Below are positions 12,259 through 22,990 of a stretch of DNA of 64,000 nucleotides, piece by piece. Numbering within the stretch: position 1 is the stretch's first letter; every line of letters begins with the position of its first letter. A program made the position numbers and the translations under genes. Origin of the DNA: Pisaster brevispinus (taxonomy: Eukaryota; Echinodermata; Asteroidea; Forcipulatida; Asteriidae); NCBI GenBank assembly GCA_023634235.1, contig JAMKCF010000001.1, forward strand, positions 2,964,606 through 3,028,605, written 5' to 3'. Under the pieces are notes generated by a model. It did not search any database. It was not told where the DNA came from and worked only from the letters and a program-made list of their open reading frames with translations.

Positions 12259-12791
12259 GTCCTACTACTTGCCGTCAACTCGCCGACTTGCCGTCAACTC
12301 GCCGTCAACTCATTTTCGTGCCGTCAACTCATTAAATATACATCAAAAAATAATAAATGGGGCATGGAAGTGTTAAATCTGGGCTAAACTACATATTTCT
12401 TATGGTTTTCGGTACAATTTCATTTACAAAAACGATTTTGTGTTGATAAATAAATAGTATAAACGCTTAGCCTTTGGCCGCAATCTTTCCTTTTCACGGA
12501 GCTTGGACTGTACCATTCATGGTATGGGTGTGAAATGCAAGTATCAAGCTATGGATGGACATCAGAGGGCGCTATATTTGCTGCGTTTATACTATTTATT
12601 TATCAACACAAAATCATTTGTGTAAATGAAATTGTACCGAAAACCATAAGAAATATGTAGTTTAGCCCAGACTTAACACTTCCATGCCCCATTTATAATT
12701 TTTTGATGTATATTTAATGAGTTGACGGCACGAAAATGAGTTGACGGCGAGTTGACGGCAAGTCGGTGAGTTGACGGCAAGTAGTAGGACC
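12259..12791. mobile_element. 533-bp element with long terminal inverted repeats (about 207 bp each)
   Basis: The left arm (12259-12465) and right arm (12583-12791) are near-perfect inverted copies. Both outer ends read GGTCCTACTACTTGCCGTCA. Each arm has four subterminal GCCGTCAACTC units, then runs inward to AGTATAAACGC. The unique spacer (about 117 bp) has no ORF. GGTCAAACCGG flanks the left side (12249-12259) and GGTCAAACTGG the right (12793-12803), possibly a target-site duplication of 8-11 bp. Very long terminal repeats with a 9-11 bp duplication would fit a non-autonomous Mutator-like element, but no transposase is present, so the superfamily is inference. Confidence 0.85.
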
Positions 12792-12803
12792 CGGTCAAAC
12801 TGG

Positions 12804-13955
12804 TCAAGACTCAAGGTGTACTTACATTACATTTTCAAGCACTGCCACTGGCTGCTTGGTCAACAATCAGATGACTGAGGACAGTAGTCGGACTCGTCTG
12901 ACGTATGGCAGGTACTGTAGTATTTAATTTTAGTAATTAATTAACTCGCACACAGAAGTAAGAAGAATCGGCCAGTCTCAGATATAAATGTAGCTCACAA
13001 AAACGGTATTCTGCATTATGCGGCCATCGCTAACATGCAATGTCAATTTCACACGAAAAGATGGGGTCACTATACCACCTGTATAGATGGTGTCACCAGA
13101 CCAGTAACACGTGATGAGAGGTGTGCCACCCGCCACCTCGCGGCCGGCCTCGACTCTGGCTTTAGACAGTAGTCGCAGGCCCGCTTCTAAGCATGCCTGG
13201 CGTATTATGTAAGATGATAATATATTTCGGTCACGTTAATACCATGTTATTTGCCCCCAAGCCTTACTTATAAGTAGCGGTGGGTAGTCGAATCAGGTGA
13301 TCGATCTCACCCCTACTGTGTGTACCGGGTTACTACAGACCTTTCTATTGTTTGAAAACACACCGCGCCGGTTGGCATTGACTGACGAATGTAAGGAAAC
13401 ATTCAATTGTGTTTACATTATGTTTTAACCACGTACAACATGCAAATGTTCAACAAATAAAATAGCTCCCATGATTGATTGCCTTCCCTCCACAAAATTC
13501 AACACCGTTGTTTGAAAATTTGTGTAACGTTGTTATAAAGTTTTGCTATCTGTTGTTGTTTTACATTTTGTGGCTCTGTTAACCCGTCTGACCTAACCTG
13601 CATAGATTGTTCTGACACCTGTCTGAAACTTGACCTCCAACTTTGGTTTTTTCAGGAAACGTGTCTTGGAAATTACGGTTAACAGGCTCCATCCATCTGC
13701 ATTTTTTAAATTTGTGTGTTATTGTTCAAATATACAGTTTAAAATTATCATTCAGCCAACAAAATTCGATCAAAGCAGGATATAAAGCAATTATAGTTTT
13801 CATGTTTTTCCCCAAATTGTCAAAACATGCTCAATATTTTACAAATAAATCTGTTTGCAGAGCTAACACTTTAAGTATGAAATGAGTTTCAGTTATTTGT
13901 AAGAAATAATGTACACTTTCATTTGTTTGTTGTTGCTCTGATCAAGTATTACCGA
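12804..13955. other. non-coding stretch, no gene recognised
   Basis: The DNA has no convincing coding region. An 80-codon ORF at 13643-13885 has no recognised features. Confidence 0.45.
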
Positions 13956-14090
13956 AGCAAATCTATCCCTACCTTTCCCCGGCTGGTTCTGAGGAACAAA
14001 GGATAAAACAAAATCCCCTCTCCTGTTCACTGGCTGGGTTCGAGGAATAATGGATAAGAAATCTGCCCCCAACAGGTTCATTTTCCAAAA
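13956..14090 (-). repeat. minisatellite, same family as 2705-3075, reverse orientation
   Basis: Two to three units with GGCTGGGTTCGAGGAATAA, GGATAA and CCCCTCTCCTGTTCAC. Read on the minus strand these match the CCTCAAACCCAGCA...GAGAGGAG unit of the first cluster. Confidence 0.65.
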
Positions 14091-14354
14091 AATATATATA
14101 TTTTTCACTTTGTTTGTATTATATTATAACAACATATTCTGGAAGTTGTTTTCAAAACTTTTAAAACCATGCTGTTTTTCTTCATAAAGTATTGCTGAAG
14201 GAACAAAGTAAAAATCGTGTGCACTTTTGAAAATATTTAAAACAGTCTTTTGATTTAACCTACACCTTTTTGTTAGAAGAAAAAATTGCCACATTTTGTA
14301 CTCCAAACTATTATTGCATCATAATAATAAAAACATAAAATAAAATACACACAA

Positions 14355-14510
14355 TATTGCTCAAATCCAGCCGAAAAGAGGAGGGGATAGAATGTTGTAT
14401 CCCTTGTTGCTCAAACCTAGCCGAAAAGTGGAAGGGATCCTCTGCTGCTCAAATCAAGCGAAAAAGAGGAGGGATAAAATGTGTTATCCTTTGAACCTCA
14501 AACATGACAA
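14355..14510 (+). repeat. minisatellite, same family as 2705-3075
   Basis: Four imperfect units of GCTCAAA(C/T)C(C/T)AGCCGAAAAG, GAGG(A/G)GGATA and TTGTATCCCTTGTTG. The variant AGCCGAAAAG replaces AGCAGGTGAAC of the first cluster. Confidence 0.65.
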
Positions 14511-15829
14511 AATGTGCGATATATTGCTTACAAATAACTGGAATTTATCTTTTTGGGGGATTGTAAGCCTAGAAAAAATAGATTGATTAATCTGCAGCAT
14601 ATTTTTCGCAATTTGGGAGAGAAAATGGTAAAAGAAAAACTCTTTGCCTTAAAATCCTGTTTGGATTTCAATTTTCAAACTCTAATGATAATTTTAAGCT
14701 GTAAATTTAACATTTAACCAAAAATGAAAAAAATGCAGTCAAAATAAATGAACCTGTTCCCCTTAGTTTAACAACTACCACTCGATCCACAAACAGACTC
14801 CTTTTTTGTCAGTTTTCTCCAATTTTGAAGCATGCATTGTCACCATGCAGGGTACGTACTTCCATTCATGCTTACTTTCCGACAAACAGCTGGCATCTGC
14901 TGACAGCGTTTCCTTCGATTGCAAACGCAAACATCATACAAGGCACACTCTCAAAAATGCACACTTAAAAAATAAAATGAATAAAATGAATAAAATGAAA
15001 TAATGAACAAAATGAATAAAATAAATAAAATTTAAAAAATGAATAAATTGAATAAAAGGAATATTAATTCCGGAGCATTATTTTGATGATCCCTTTGTCA
15101 CTGCTATTAACGGTTTCCCATAGACTTTGTAAACACCCCAGTCTTTAGAATGTCCATGTGGAGACAGTTTTGTTTTCCTCTTTGTGTATAACAATATTGT
15201 CCTAACTTCCGGCGAGGCAATCCGACTAGTGTCTAGTGACACAGTCAAACCGTTTAAGGTTTCAATTGTTTATGTCTTAATAATTCAACAAGAACTATGA
15301 TTACAACTTGTTGGACAAACGGTTTAAAGATTAATTATTACAAGTTTGCCAAAACATTTGAATCTCCAAAGATCCCGTGAAGCATCAGTTTGAGATTCAA
15401 ATTTCCCTGGTGTCCGTTTGTGAATGCCGCGGCAAGAGATGCGCTCAGTACCCGCTGTCACTCGCTGTAAACCGGTTGGTTCTGACATGATTGATGAAAA
15501 TACCATGGCATAATTGTGTTCCTGTTTTCTCAACAAGTACACACTGTGTTCAGCTGCAACGTTCACAATTGATTCCTTCTTGATTTTGCCAAATAATCAG
15601 CATTTTATTGACCAAAAATATCCCAAATCTATTATTCTACCAGTAACCGATTTAAAATTGTACAGTAGAGCCTAGCTATTGTTAATTCAAAGCATTACAA
15701 AAAAACTGCAAAATAAAAAAAACTAATTTTAAATACACCAAGGTCCCCCGCATTCCATCCAGATTATATATCGAGCTTGCATACGGACGAGAGGTCATCT
15801 CGGTTTAGCAATCTATCAATCAAATGAAA
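14511..15829. other. non-coding stretch; AT-rich minisatellite at 14960-15060
   Basis: About 14960-15060 is an imperfect array of AATAAAATG units. At about 15385-15440 the segment GGTGTCCGTTTGTGAATGCC reappears as a close match near 57355-57380, so part of this region is a dispersed repeat. No gene is recognised. Confidence 0.5.
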
Positions 15830-15987
15830 AAAAACGCAATTACATAGTTGCAAAAACTACTTCATCAGATGCAAGTGATGAAGAAGTTGTTGCTACGAAA
15901 GTTCATGCACGTTTTTTTTTGTTAATGTCATTAGTTAGTCTTTAATTAAGAGCTACCACCTTTCTTGTCTTATCTATCAGACTATGG
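15830..15987 (+). mobile_element. Penelope-type terminal repeat relic with two head-to-head hammerhead-like motifs
   Basis: On the plus strand, 15871-15912 has TGATGAAG, a GTTGTTGC loop and CTACGAAAG: the hammerhead-ribozyme order CUGANGA / stem II / GAAA / short stem III, but with G in place of the first core C. On the minus strand, 15836-15875 has an intact CTGATGA followed by the same stem but TATG instead of GAAA. The downstream TTATCTATCAGACTATGG is shared with the minus strand near 20285-20300. Penelope-like elements are known to carry hammerhead motifs in their terminal repeats. Assignment here rests on that analogy. The MITE at 15988-16112 is inserted into this sequence. Confidence 0.45.
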
Positions 15988-16112
15988 CCGTGTCCGAAAC
16001 GGCGACTTCGGCTACAGCTACGGCTAGATTGCGCGCGTCTGCCTATTCTTCAACACTGGCAGACGCGCTGATCTAGCTGTAGCTGTAGCCGAAGTCGCCG
16101 TTTCGGACACGG
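15988..16112. mobile_element. 125-bp palindromic (foldback) MITE
   Basis: The left arm begins CCGTGTCCGAAACGGCGACT and runs about 54 bp. The right arm is its reverse complement with a few mismatches, ending at 16112. The loop is about 14-20 bases. It sits right after TATCTATCAGACTAT of a Penelope-like terminal relic, with GACTAT on the left and GACTAA on the right as a possible short target duplication. No coding capacity. Confidence 0.85.
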
Positions 16113-16563
16113 ACTAACAACCGGTTCAGACAGGCACTCCAGACTATTACCAAATAGTTAAACTCTTAAATTATGTACATGAAAAGCTGGACGGTGAAAC
16201 AGTTAGGAGCGGCTGGATGCACTGGTCGCCAGGTCGACTGTTGCAGTCGTTCGGAACGACTCTGGAGCGTCTTGGTTTCAGACGTCGATCTTGTCATGAG
16301 CCGAACCTAATGTAACATTATGTTAAGTTCGCCTGTCAGAGACTCTGCGCTTGTCTTAACCGGGTGTAACGCGGCTATCTGTATCTATGGACTCAGTTAT
16401 AATTATAAACTGCTAACTACGAAAAACAAATCCACAATATTCTCCCGATATGAAACAAAATTAAGATTAACGCGCACACGCCCACAATAAACTGCCTGAG
16501 TTTTTGTTTCTTTCTTTTTTCGCATAGCTGCACATCACAATGTTTAAGCCCGATCAAAAAAAC
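16113..16563. other. non-coding stretch, no gene recognised
   Basis: Mixed composition with a few short palindromes (for example GTCGTTCGGAACGAC near 16246). Nothing coding is seen. Confidence 0.4.
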
Positions 16564-16763
16564 CGGGCCCAATTTCATAAAGCCTGTAAGCACAAAAACT
16601 TTCTAAGCACCGAAAAATCTTGCTTAGCCGAAACTAGATTACCAGCCAACATTCCATAAAGTTTACATTGTTGCCACTGCTACCCCGCTCATTTCTTGCC
16701 AAGTATAGACATTTGCTAGGCAGAAGTTTCTGCTTAACAGCTTTATGAAATTGGGGCCCGAGC
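16564..16763. mobile_element. MITE with GGGCCCAATTTCATAAAGC termini
   Basis: Left end GGGCCCAATTTCATAAAGCC and right end GCTTTATGAAATTGGGGCCC are inverted copies. Inside each, TAAGCA/TGCTTA motifs repeat. Length about 200 bp, no ORF. The same family appears as a fragment at 1236-1369. Confidence 0.85.
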
Positions 16764-17261
16764 TTGATTTCACAAAGAGGCAAGATTGCAGATATTAATT
16801 GGGAGTCAATCTTATCTGCTAAGTAAAGTGTAATATCACAAATACACGGGCTAATCGACCCCATTTAAACATGTAAAAATCATAATTCAAACAATGGCAA
16901 GTTTTGTTCTGCAAAATGTATGCAAGAACTTTGCCGTACAGGCAACTGGGCGTTACCTTTCCAGCGGGTAAAACTGTTTGGCATCAAAGTTTTACATCCA
17001 ATAGTCGGGCTTTTTCGTACGTAAATATTACCATTAAGCTGAAACTTCAACAAAATCTAGTTGTAAAAACTATTTTACTTTAACAACCAATACAAAAAAA
17101 TGAGATGTCATAGGTCTCCTCCGTGTGGAGCCACCTCAACTCAAATTATGATTACTGGATGTAACTAAAACTTATAGTATATGAACAAAATCGAGACTGT
17201 TTTGGAAACAAAATGAAAGTTTTAAAACAAGTATTGGCAAAATAGTTGTAAGTTAGCAGAA
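16764..17261. other. non-coding stretch downstream of the oxidase gene
   Basis: No gene or clear repeat recognised apart from the microsatellite that follows. Confidence 0.4.
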
Positions 17262-17998
<737 letters not shown>

Positions 17999-18004
17999 TT
18001 CTGT

Positions 18005-18010
18005 TTTATT
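18005..18010 (-). promoter_or_regulatory. candidate polyadenylation signal AATAAA of the oxidase gene
   Basis: On the minus strand AATAAA starts five bases after the stop codon. If used, cleavage 10-30 bases downstream would fall at the edge of the (CAA)n array, giving an extremely short 3' untranslated region. Confidence 0.5.
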
Positions 18011-18014
18011 CATT

Positions 18015-19532
18015 TTACATGAACAAGGCAATGACCAATAGTACAAGTCCTAAGGCAGTTTGTTTGTTAGAGCCCAAGGTGGAACTTTTCCCGCATGTAT
18101 ATTTGTCCGGTGGAGTGAAGGCTGGACACTCGTCCCCATCCATGCAAGCGATTATCTTGCTTGCCTCACGTTCTCCGCTCAGAGTGGCCCCGATGATGTA
18201 GCCATTGTAAACAGGATCCGTGTGCTCTCCAGCAAAGAAAACATTCCCAACGCGGGACTGGATCTGCTTGAAGGCCTCGGTTGACACTTCTACAGGCCAG
18301 TTGGAATAAGCACCGTAGTGAAGAGGGTTGGTGTCCCAGTCGGTGATGAAGATATCGGATGCATCGGGAATAGTCGGGTCGGGGTACATCTTCCGCATCA
18401 CTGCCTCTATTTCAGCCTTGGTCTCTGCCGCTGGCTGGTTTTGGATCCGACGAGCCTCGTCTCCAACGACAAATGCGACTAAAATGTTCGGTTTTGACGG
18501 GAACAGACCGGGGGCGTTGAGGTTGTTGAAGGCGGGGTAGTATCCACGGCGCTCACTTGCGTACAAAATCCACTCTTCGTTGTCCCAGAACTGTGTCGGG
18601 AACTTGATAAAGATCTTAGCGAAAGATCCCATTATGAACTGGTAGAACTTTTCGATTTTCCAATCCGGAAGAGCAGGATTAAATGTGACGATGTCTCTCT
18701 GCAGGACGCCCAGACCGAAAGTAACCAGGGCATAATCTCCGGTGTACTTGGTCCCATCGGAACACGTCACCTCGACCCCATCTGTAGATTTATCATCAAC
18801 CGAGACAACCGTCTTGTTTAAGCGAAGATGATTCTGAAACGGGTCCATCTCAAGCCATGGAGTGATTTCCTCAAAGATGCGTTTGAAGCCTCCTTGGTCT
18901 TTGATGAAGAGGTTTCCCCCCGAGGCGGATATCTTCTGGATCGGCGTGGTGGACTTCAAGGAGGTTACGGCCGGTATATCTGCCCATTCGAAATCGAAAT
19001 CAAAGAATTCAATGGTTTGGTGTATCGGTGTTTTGGGCATCCAGCCTGCCACCCGAAGTGCTGCGCGGATGGAGATATCTGGCCGACATTGCTCGTTCAA
19101 CTCCGTTCCAATGTCAGCGATTTTGTCCAGGGCAACTTCCAGCTCTCCCCAGATTGGATCGGCCTCGTCGTTGACGTTATCGCCAGTCTCATTACGGATA
19201 ACGATGGAGTCGAAGTCCGATTCGTGGTAGTCGATGTTCAGCCTTTTGACCGTATCGATGATGCTTGTGCCGGGCGGCTGTGCCCAGTTAGCTCCAATCT
19301 CAACTTGCGCTCCAGCGAACGTGACATCGTGAACACGCCCGCCGTAGAAGTTGGCTCCCTCGATTATGATCATGTCGTCCATACCCTTATCATGGAGATA
19401 TTTAGCAGCTTGTAAGCCAGCCGCCCCAGCGCCAAGGATAAGAACCTTTGCATGATTATCGTCATAAGAATCTTCCCCAACACTAAGCTGTACTTGGAGA
19501 AACAGCAAAAAGAAAACTGTAAACTTCGTCAT
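18015..19532 (-). CDS. secreted FAD-dependent polyamine/amine oxidase, intronless
   Basis: Flavin amine oxidase family; these enzymes oxidise amines such as spermine/spermidine to aldehydes and H2O2. I chose the ATG at 19532 (505 codons) because a clean signal peptide follows (MTKFTVFFLLFLQVQLSVG); an in-frame ATG at 19565 would add 11 residues. Numbering from that upstream ATG: the dinucleotide-binding LGAGAAG is at 44-50, the GRVHD arginine region near 77, the FAD-site motif GEHTDPVYNGYIIGA at 446-460, and K317 (GSFAKIFIKF) matches the lysine that contacts the flavin in maize PAO. The segment RRGYYPAFNN and the SNWPVEVS block are strongly plant-PAO-like. Possible N-glycosylation sites are N125 and N250. 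The C-terminus (residues 504-516) is a short hydrophobic tail after a small-residue SSTLGSN stretch, suggesting a GPI anchor. No intron interrupts the frame, unusual for an animal gene of this size: a retrogene, an ancestral intronless copy or a transferred gene are all possible. The precise substrate is not shown by the sequence. Confidence 0.9.
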   Translation of the reverse strand: MTKFTVFFLLFLQVQLSVGEDSYDDNHAKVLILGAGAAGLQAAKYLHDKGMDDMIIIEGANFYGGRVHDVTFAGAQVEIGANWAQPPGTSIIDTVKRLNIDYHESDFDSIVIRNETGDNVNDEADPIWGELEVALDKIADIGTELNEQCRPDISIRAALRVAGWMPKTPIHQTIEFFDFDFEWADIPAVTSLKSTTPIQKISASGGNLFIKDQGGFKRIFEEITPWLEMDPFQNHLRLNKTVVSVDDKSTDGVEVTCSDGTKYTGDYALVTFGLGVLQRDIVTFNPALPDWKIEKFYQFIMGSFAKIFIKFPTQFWDNEEWILYASERRGYYPAFNNLNAPGLFPSKPNILVAFVVGDEARRIQNQPAAETKAEIEAVMRKMYPDPTIPDASDIFITDWDTNPLHYGAYSNWPVEVSTEAFKQIQSRVGNVFFAGEHTDPVYNGYIIGATLSGEREASKIIACMDGDECPAFTPPDKYTCGKSSTLGSNKQTALGLVLLVIALFM

Positions 19533-19565
19533 GTTGGAATTAAGTAAACGTTCAGCGTGTACCAC

Positions 19566-20254
19566 TACCAGTGTCCAGACGTGTACAGCTTACACTTTTA
19601 CTACCACTTGCTATTGACCCAATATGCTAATGAAGATCGTTGTCAATGCCATAGGGGTGCGGCCCTGGGTCACTGGTACGTATGTATTCAATGTACCACT
19701 GGTCTCTATTATACTGGTCAGTGCAATGTACGAACAAATGTTTCATTCTTCGTTGCCTCGCTTGAATAGGGAGAGCGACCATGAGCGTCGGCCTCATGAA
19801 TATTCAACACTACACAAAATTGAGAGCCAAATAACAGGAGTTTGGTTGCAAATTTTGCCCAATTCAGACCTGGGATTGTTGACTTCCAACCTGAGGCATT
19901 TAGGATGACATGGGCCCTCAAATAACAATATGGTCCTATTTGCCAAGATGTGTCGTAGGGACATTTTTTCGGGATTGAAGCTCGGACGTTTGAAAAACTG
20001 CACCGGTGTAGGGGTGTTTTTGTTTGGAGGCTGATTAAACTCAACCGTTACGGGACTTGGGACTCCCCCGTATCAAACTGAGCAGAGCTAACAAGTATGT
20101 ACATGTACATGTACAAGCATTTGTTTAATTTCAACTTTCACGGCCACTTTTATTGGCAAAATGTGTCTGGAAAGACAGTCATGAATTGTCGCACGACAGT
20201 TGGCAACAGTTAAGTGTCTGATACAATAAGTGTATATCCAATACTCAAACATAG
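19566..20254. other. upstream region of the oxidase gene
   Basis: Expected to hold the oxidase promoter. No clear TATA box is seen. The overlapping ORFs on both strands (60-108 codons) are unremarkable. A GTACATGTACATGTAC self-complementary tract lies at about 20098-20115. Confidence 0.35.
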
Positions 20255-20410
20255 CCGTGTTAGTCTGATCATGGACTAGGTTTATTGCTCCATAGTCTGA
20301 TAGATAAAACAAGGAAGGTAGTGGTACTAGCACTCCTAGAACTAACTAATTACATACAAAGCAGCACGCACTTTCGTAACAACAACTACTTCTTCAGATG
20401 CAATGAATGG
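20255..20410 (-). mobile_element. Penelope-type terminal repeat relic with hammerhead-like motif
   Basis: Read on the minus strand: CATCTGAAGA (a CUGANGA core, intact), then AGTAGTTGTTGTTAC able to form a short stem II, then GAAAGTGCGTGCTG with a 2-bp stem III. The base at the expected cleavage position is G, where working hammerheads need A, C or U, so it is probably inactive. Further on, TTTTATCTATCAGACTATGG is shared with the relic at 15830-15987, in opposite orientation. Confidence 0.45.
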
Positions 20411-21164
20411 GACAAGCTAAGTACAGGTATATATACAAGAAAGTAACGGGTGAATGAGTCCAATAACAAAGGTGAAATCGGTGACTAAAGAGAATATTCG
20501 GGAGTGGATTCTCTTTAGTCCCTGACTCTGCAACATAGACAGAAAACACATTCTTTCTTTCACTCGTTCATCATTGGAGAAAAAAAAAAGATTATTACAA
20601 AATAAAATAAACATAAATAGGTCAAACTCTGTTTACCGACTGACATGGCCTATGACCCGTTGACCCTATGAGCACCATGACTGACGGGGGCCCAATATCC
20701 AGTGATAAAACACCCGCTGCATATCATGCATCGAAAAATATTGGCTCTATAATTCGTACGTAGCCATTATGGGCTTACACTGGACCCATGGCCCCACCCA
20801 GTCTGCACTTACATGGGCAATGCTGACTGCAAGAGCATTTAAAGCGAAAGTATTAGTCCCAGCCGATTTCCTACCACACTCCTAGGTAGTACAGGTGAGC
20901 AGGACAGTTCTTTTCAGTACTAAGTATATTCTCCCGAATTCCGAAATCTACTGCGCGGCAGTAGAATAAAAAGCAAGACCTTGTTTTTAAAGGACGAATC
21001 TAAACAGCAAAGTAGGTACATGCTTATGGTGCTACCGCAAATGGAATTTACATTGAAACCTCACCATCATGCAATCCTAAAAAACTACACTGAAATTTTT
21101 CGATGCATATGAATGCGTTATACATAAAATAGACATGAATCAATGGAACAAACTGCCCATGTTC
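20411..21164. other. non-coding stretch, no gene recognised
   Basis: A 14-base direct repeat (ATTCTCTTTAGTC and relatives) and small palindromes occur around 20480-20525. Nothing coding is seen. Confidence 0.4.
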
Positions 21165-21256
21165 CGTCCTAACTTGAAAGGTGTCCCAACTGTAGTTGGG
21201 ACTAGTCCCAATTAGGGTGTTAAAGTTGGGACGTCCCAACTATAGTTGGGATCGCC
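21165..21256 (-). repeat. TTGGGAC palindromic repeat, copy 1
   Basis: Contains the perfect palindrome CCCAACTATAGTTGGG and several further TTGGGAC/GTCCCAA units. It is an inverted copy of 23588-23690: both share CCCAACTTTAACAC and GACGGAACA when aligned. Probably a small foldback element. Confidence 0.75.
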
Positions 21257-21533
21257 CATAGGATACCGTGATTGATCATGAGTGGATTACTGTGTGTGAC
21301 CGTATGGTGGTAGGACTACAACTACCACACTACTACTACAGACGCACAAGCTGATGCGATCGGCGTTAATTAACACTAGTGGGGTGCAGCTAGATGGCAA
21401 CGATTCTTGCGTATAAAATGCTGCAAATGTAATGTAGGGTGAGGGGGGTAACTGGAGGGACACTCAGAGGTAATCATTTTGTAGAATTGGCTCGGTAACG
21501 GTAGGTAGAATCGGTACGCAATGTTGTTTTGTC

Positions 21534-21738
21534 GCCGCGTTCGTATTGGACCTAAAATGGTTAACTTACCGCCGCAAATTGTTAACTCACCGATATTAGG
21601 TCCAGGTGCGAACAGCCGGTAACTTACCGGGGATGGTAAATTACCGCCACAGTGCTGTTAACTTAACAGGCCGATTCGAGTCCCGGTAACTTAGCAATGT
21701 TAACTTAACAGGGACAAGAAGTCCAATGCGAACACGGC
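21534..21738. mobile_element. 205-bp MITE inserted in repeat copy A
   Basis: Terminal inverted repeats GCCGCGTTCGTATTGGACCT and GCCGTGTTCGCATTGGACTT lie at the two ends. Copy B of the host repeat lacks exactly this segment (near 27961), giving an empty site. Internal sequence is rich in GTTAACTTA/CGGTAA motifs and has no ORF. The target-site duplication is not clear. Confidence 0.88.
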
Positions 21739-22990
21739 TTTATGTTAACATTTTTGACCATGCAAAAGATGTTGAGTGGTGTCGAAACGTCGCCTGCCCT
21801 CCTAACCCTTCTCGTCCCTTTTCTCCAACTACGAAGCATAATTTGGGGGTGTATGGCCGGAGTTGAGTTTTACTATTGGGGAAGGATGTACTTGGCAATG
21901 ATGCATGCTTGGCATGATCAATTGTAGGTCTTTTGATGATGTTAAAACTTGTGTTGAGCGACTAACGTACAAAAAAATGTATGCCTAAGTAATCCACTGG
22001 TTTCTTTGCATGGAAATTATGCTTTGTGCTCCTGTATTTATTCGTTTCTTGATTCTTTTTTTTTTCTTTAATTCTGTATTACTTTCTTTCTTTCTTTCTT
22101 TATTTGCTGGTGTCCAAGGCAACGTGTCCCCACTAATACCGGCCAGGACTACATACTGCTTGTCTTTATTTTATGTTGTTATTCAGTAAATGAGTAAGAA
22201 ATTTATCAATCTATGAAAGAAATAATAGAGGAGAAACATATAAAGGGGATATAGGAGGCCATGTCAATCTAAAAAAAAATTACCAGGATGACAAAGTTTA
22301 TTAACGGAAATGTGCAGTATCCTTATAAATGTGGATTTTTCGCACTTTCGATCGAGCATAATTTTAATTCAATCATCTCAGTCATTGTTGAATTCATTTT
22401 ATTCAATGCACTAAGTATTCCCCGCCAGTTGACTAAGTGTCGTCCCCGAGTTCTATAAAAACATAATCCCCCTAGCTATGTTTTGAACATGCCAAATTTA
22501 TCCCAAAGTCAATACCCACAAATCATCTGACCCTCACGCAAGCTCCGCTAGCTACAGACTAAATAACCCCGCCGCAAAAAAAAGAACAATAAAAACATGC
22601 GCGACGGGTATGAAACGCGCAAGGGCCGACCAGTGCGGGTGTCCAGCTACCGTTGCACGCTTTCGCGGGGAGACGTCGAAACACCAACGCAGACCCCAAC
22701 CATCCCACGCAAATGGCTGAATTTTCGCGGTTTAATCAATAACTGTTTCGGTTGAATTGGCCATTGGTCAATCACCGGACAAGACCGAAAACAAGTTATT
22801 GGTTACAGCCTCGAAAACGTACCCAATAATGGCCGACCAATTGCCGACCAATGCGGGTATCCGGCTGCCGCTGCACTCAATCGCCGTCAGACGTCGGAAC
22901 ACCAGCGCAGACCCCAACCCACTGGTACCCCGACATCGACCCCAGGACGCATCAACTCAGCAGGGTGCGGGTGCCAGTCGACGTAAAAAG

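Noticed and set aside
18828..19415. 195-codon ORF on the plus strand inside the oxidase gene
   Set aside because: Shadow of the oxidase coding sequence on the opposite strand; no family resemblance and no splice context.
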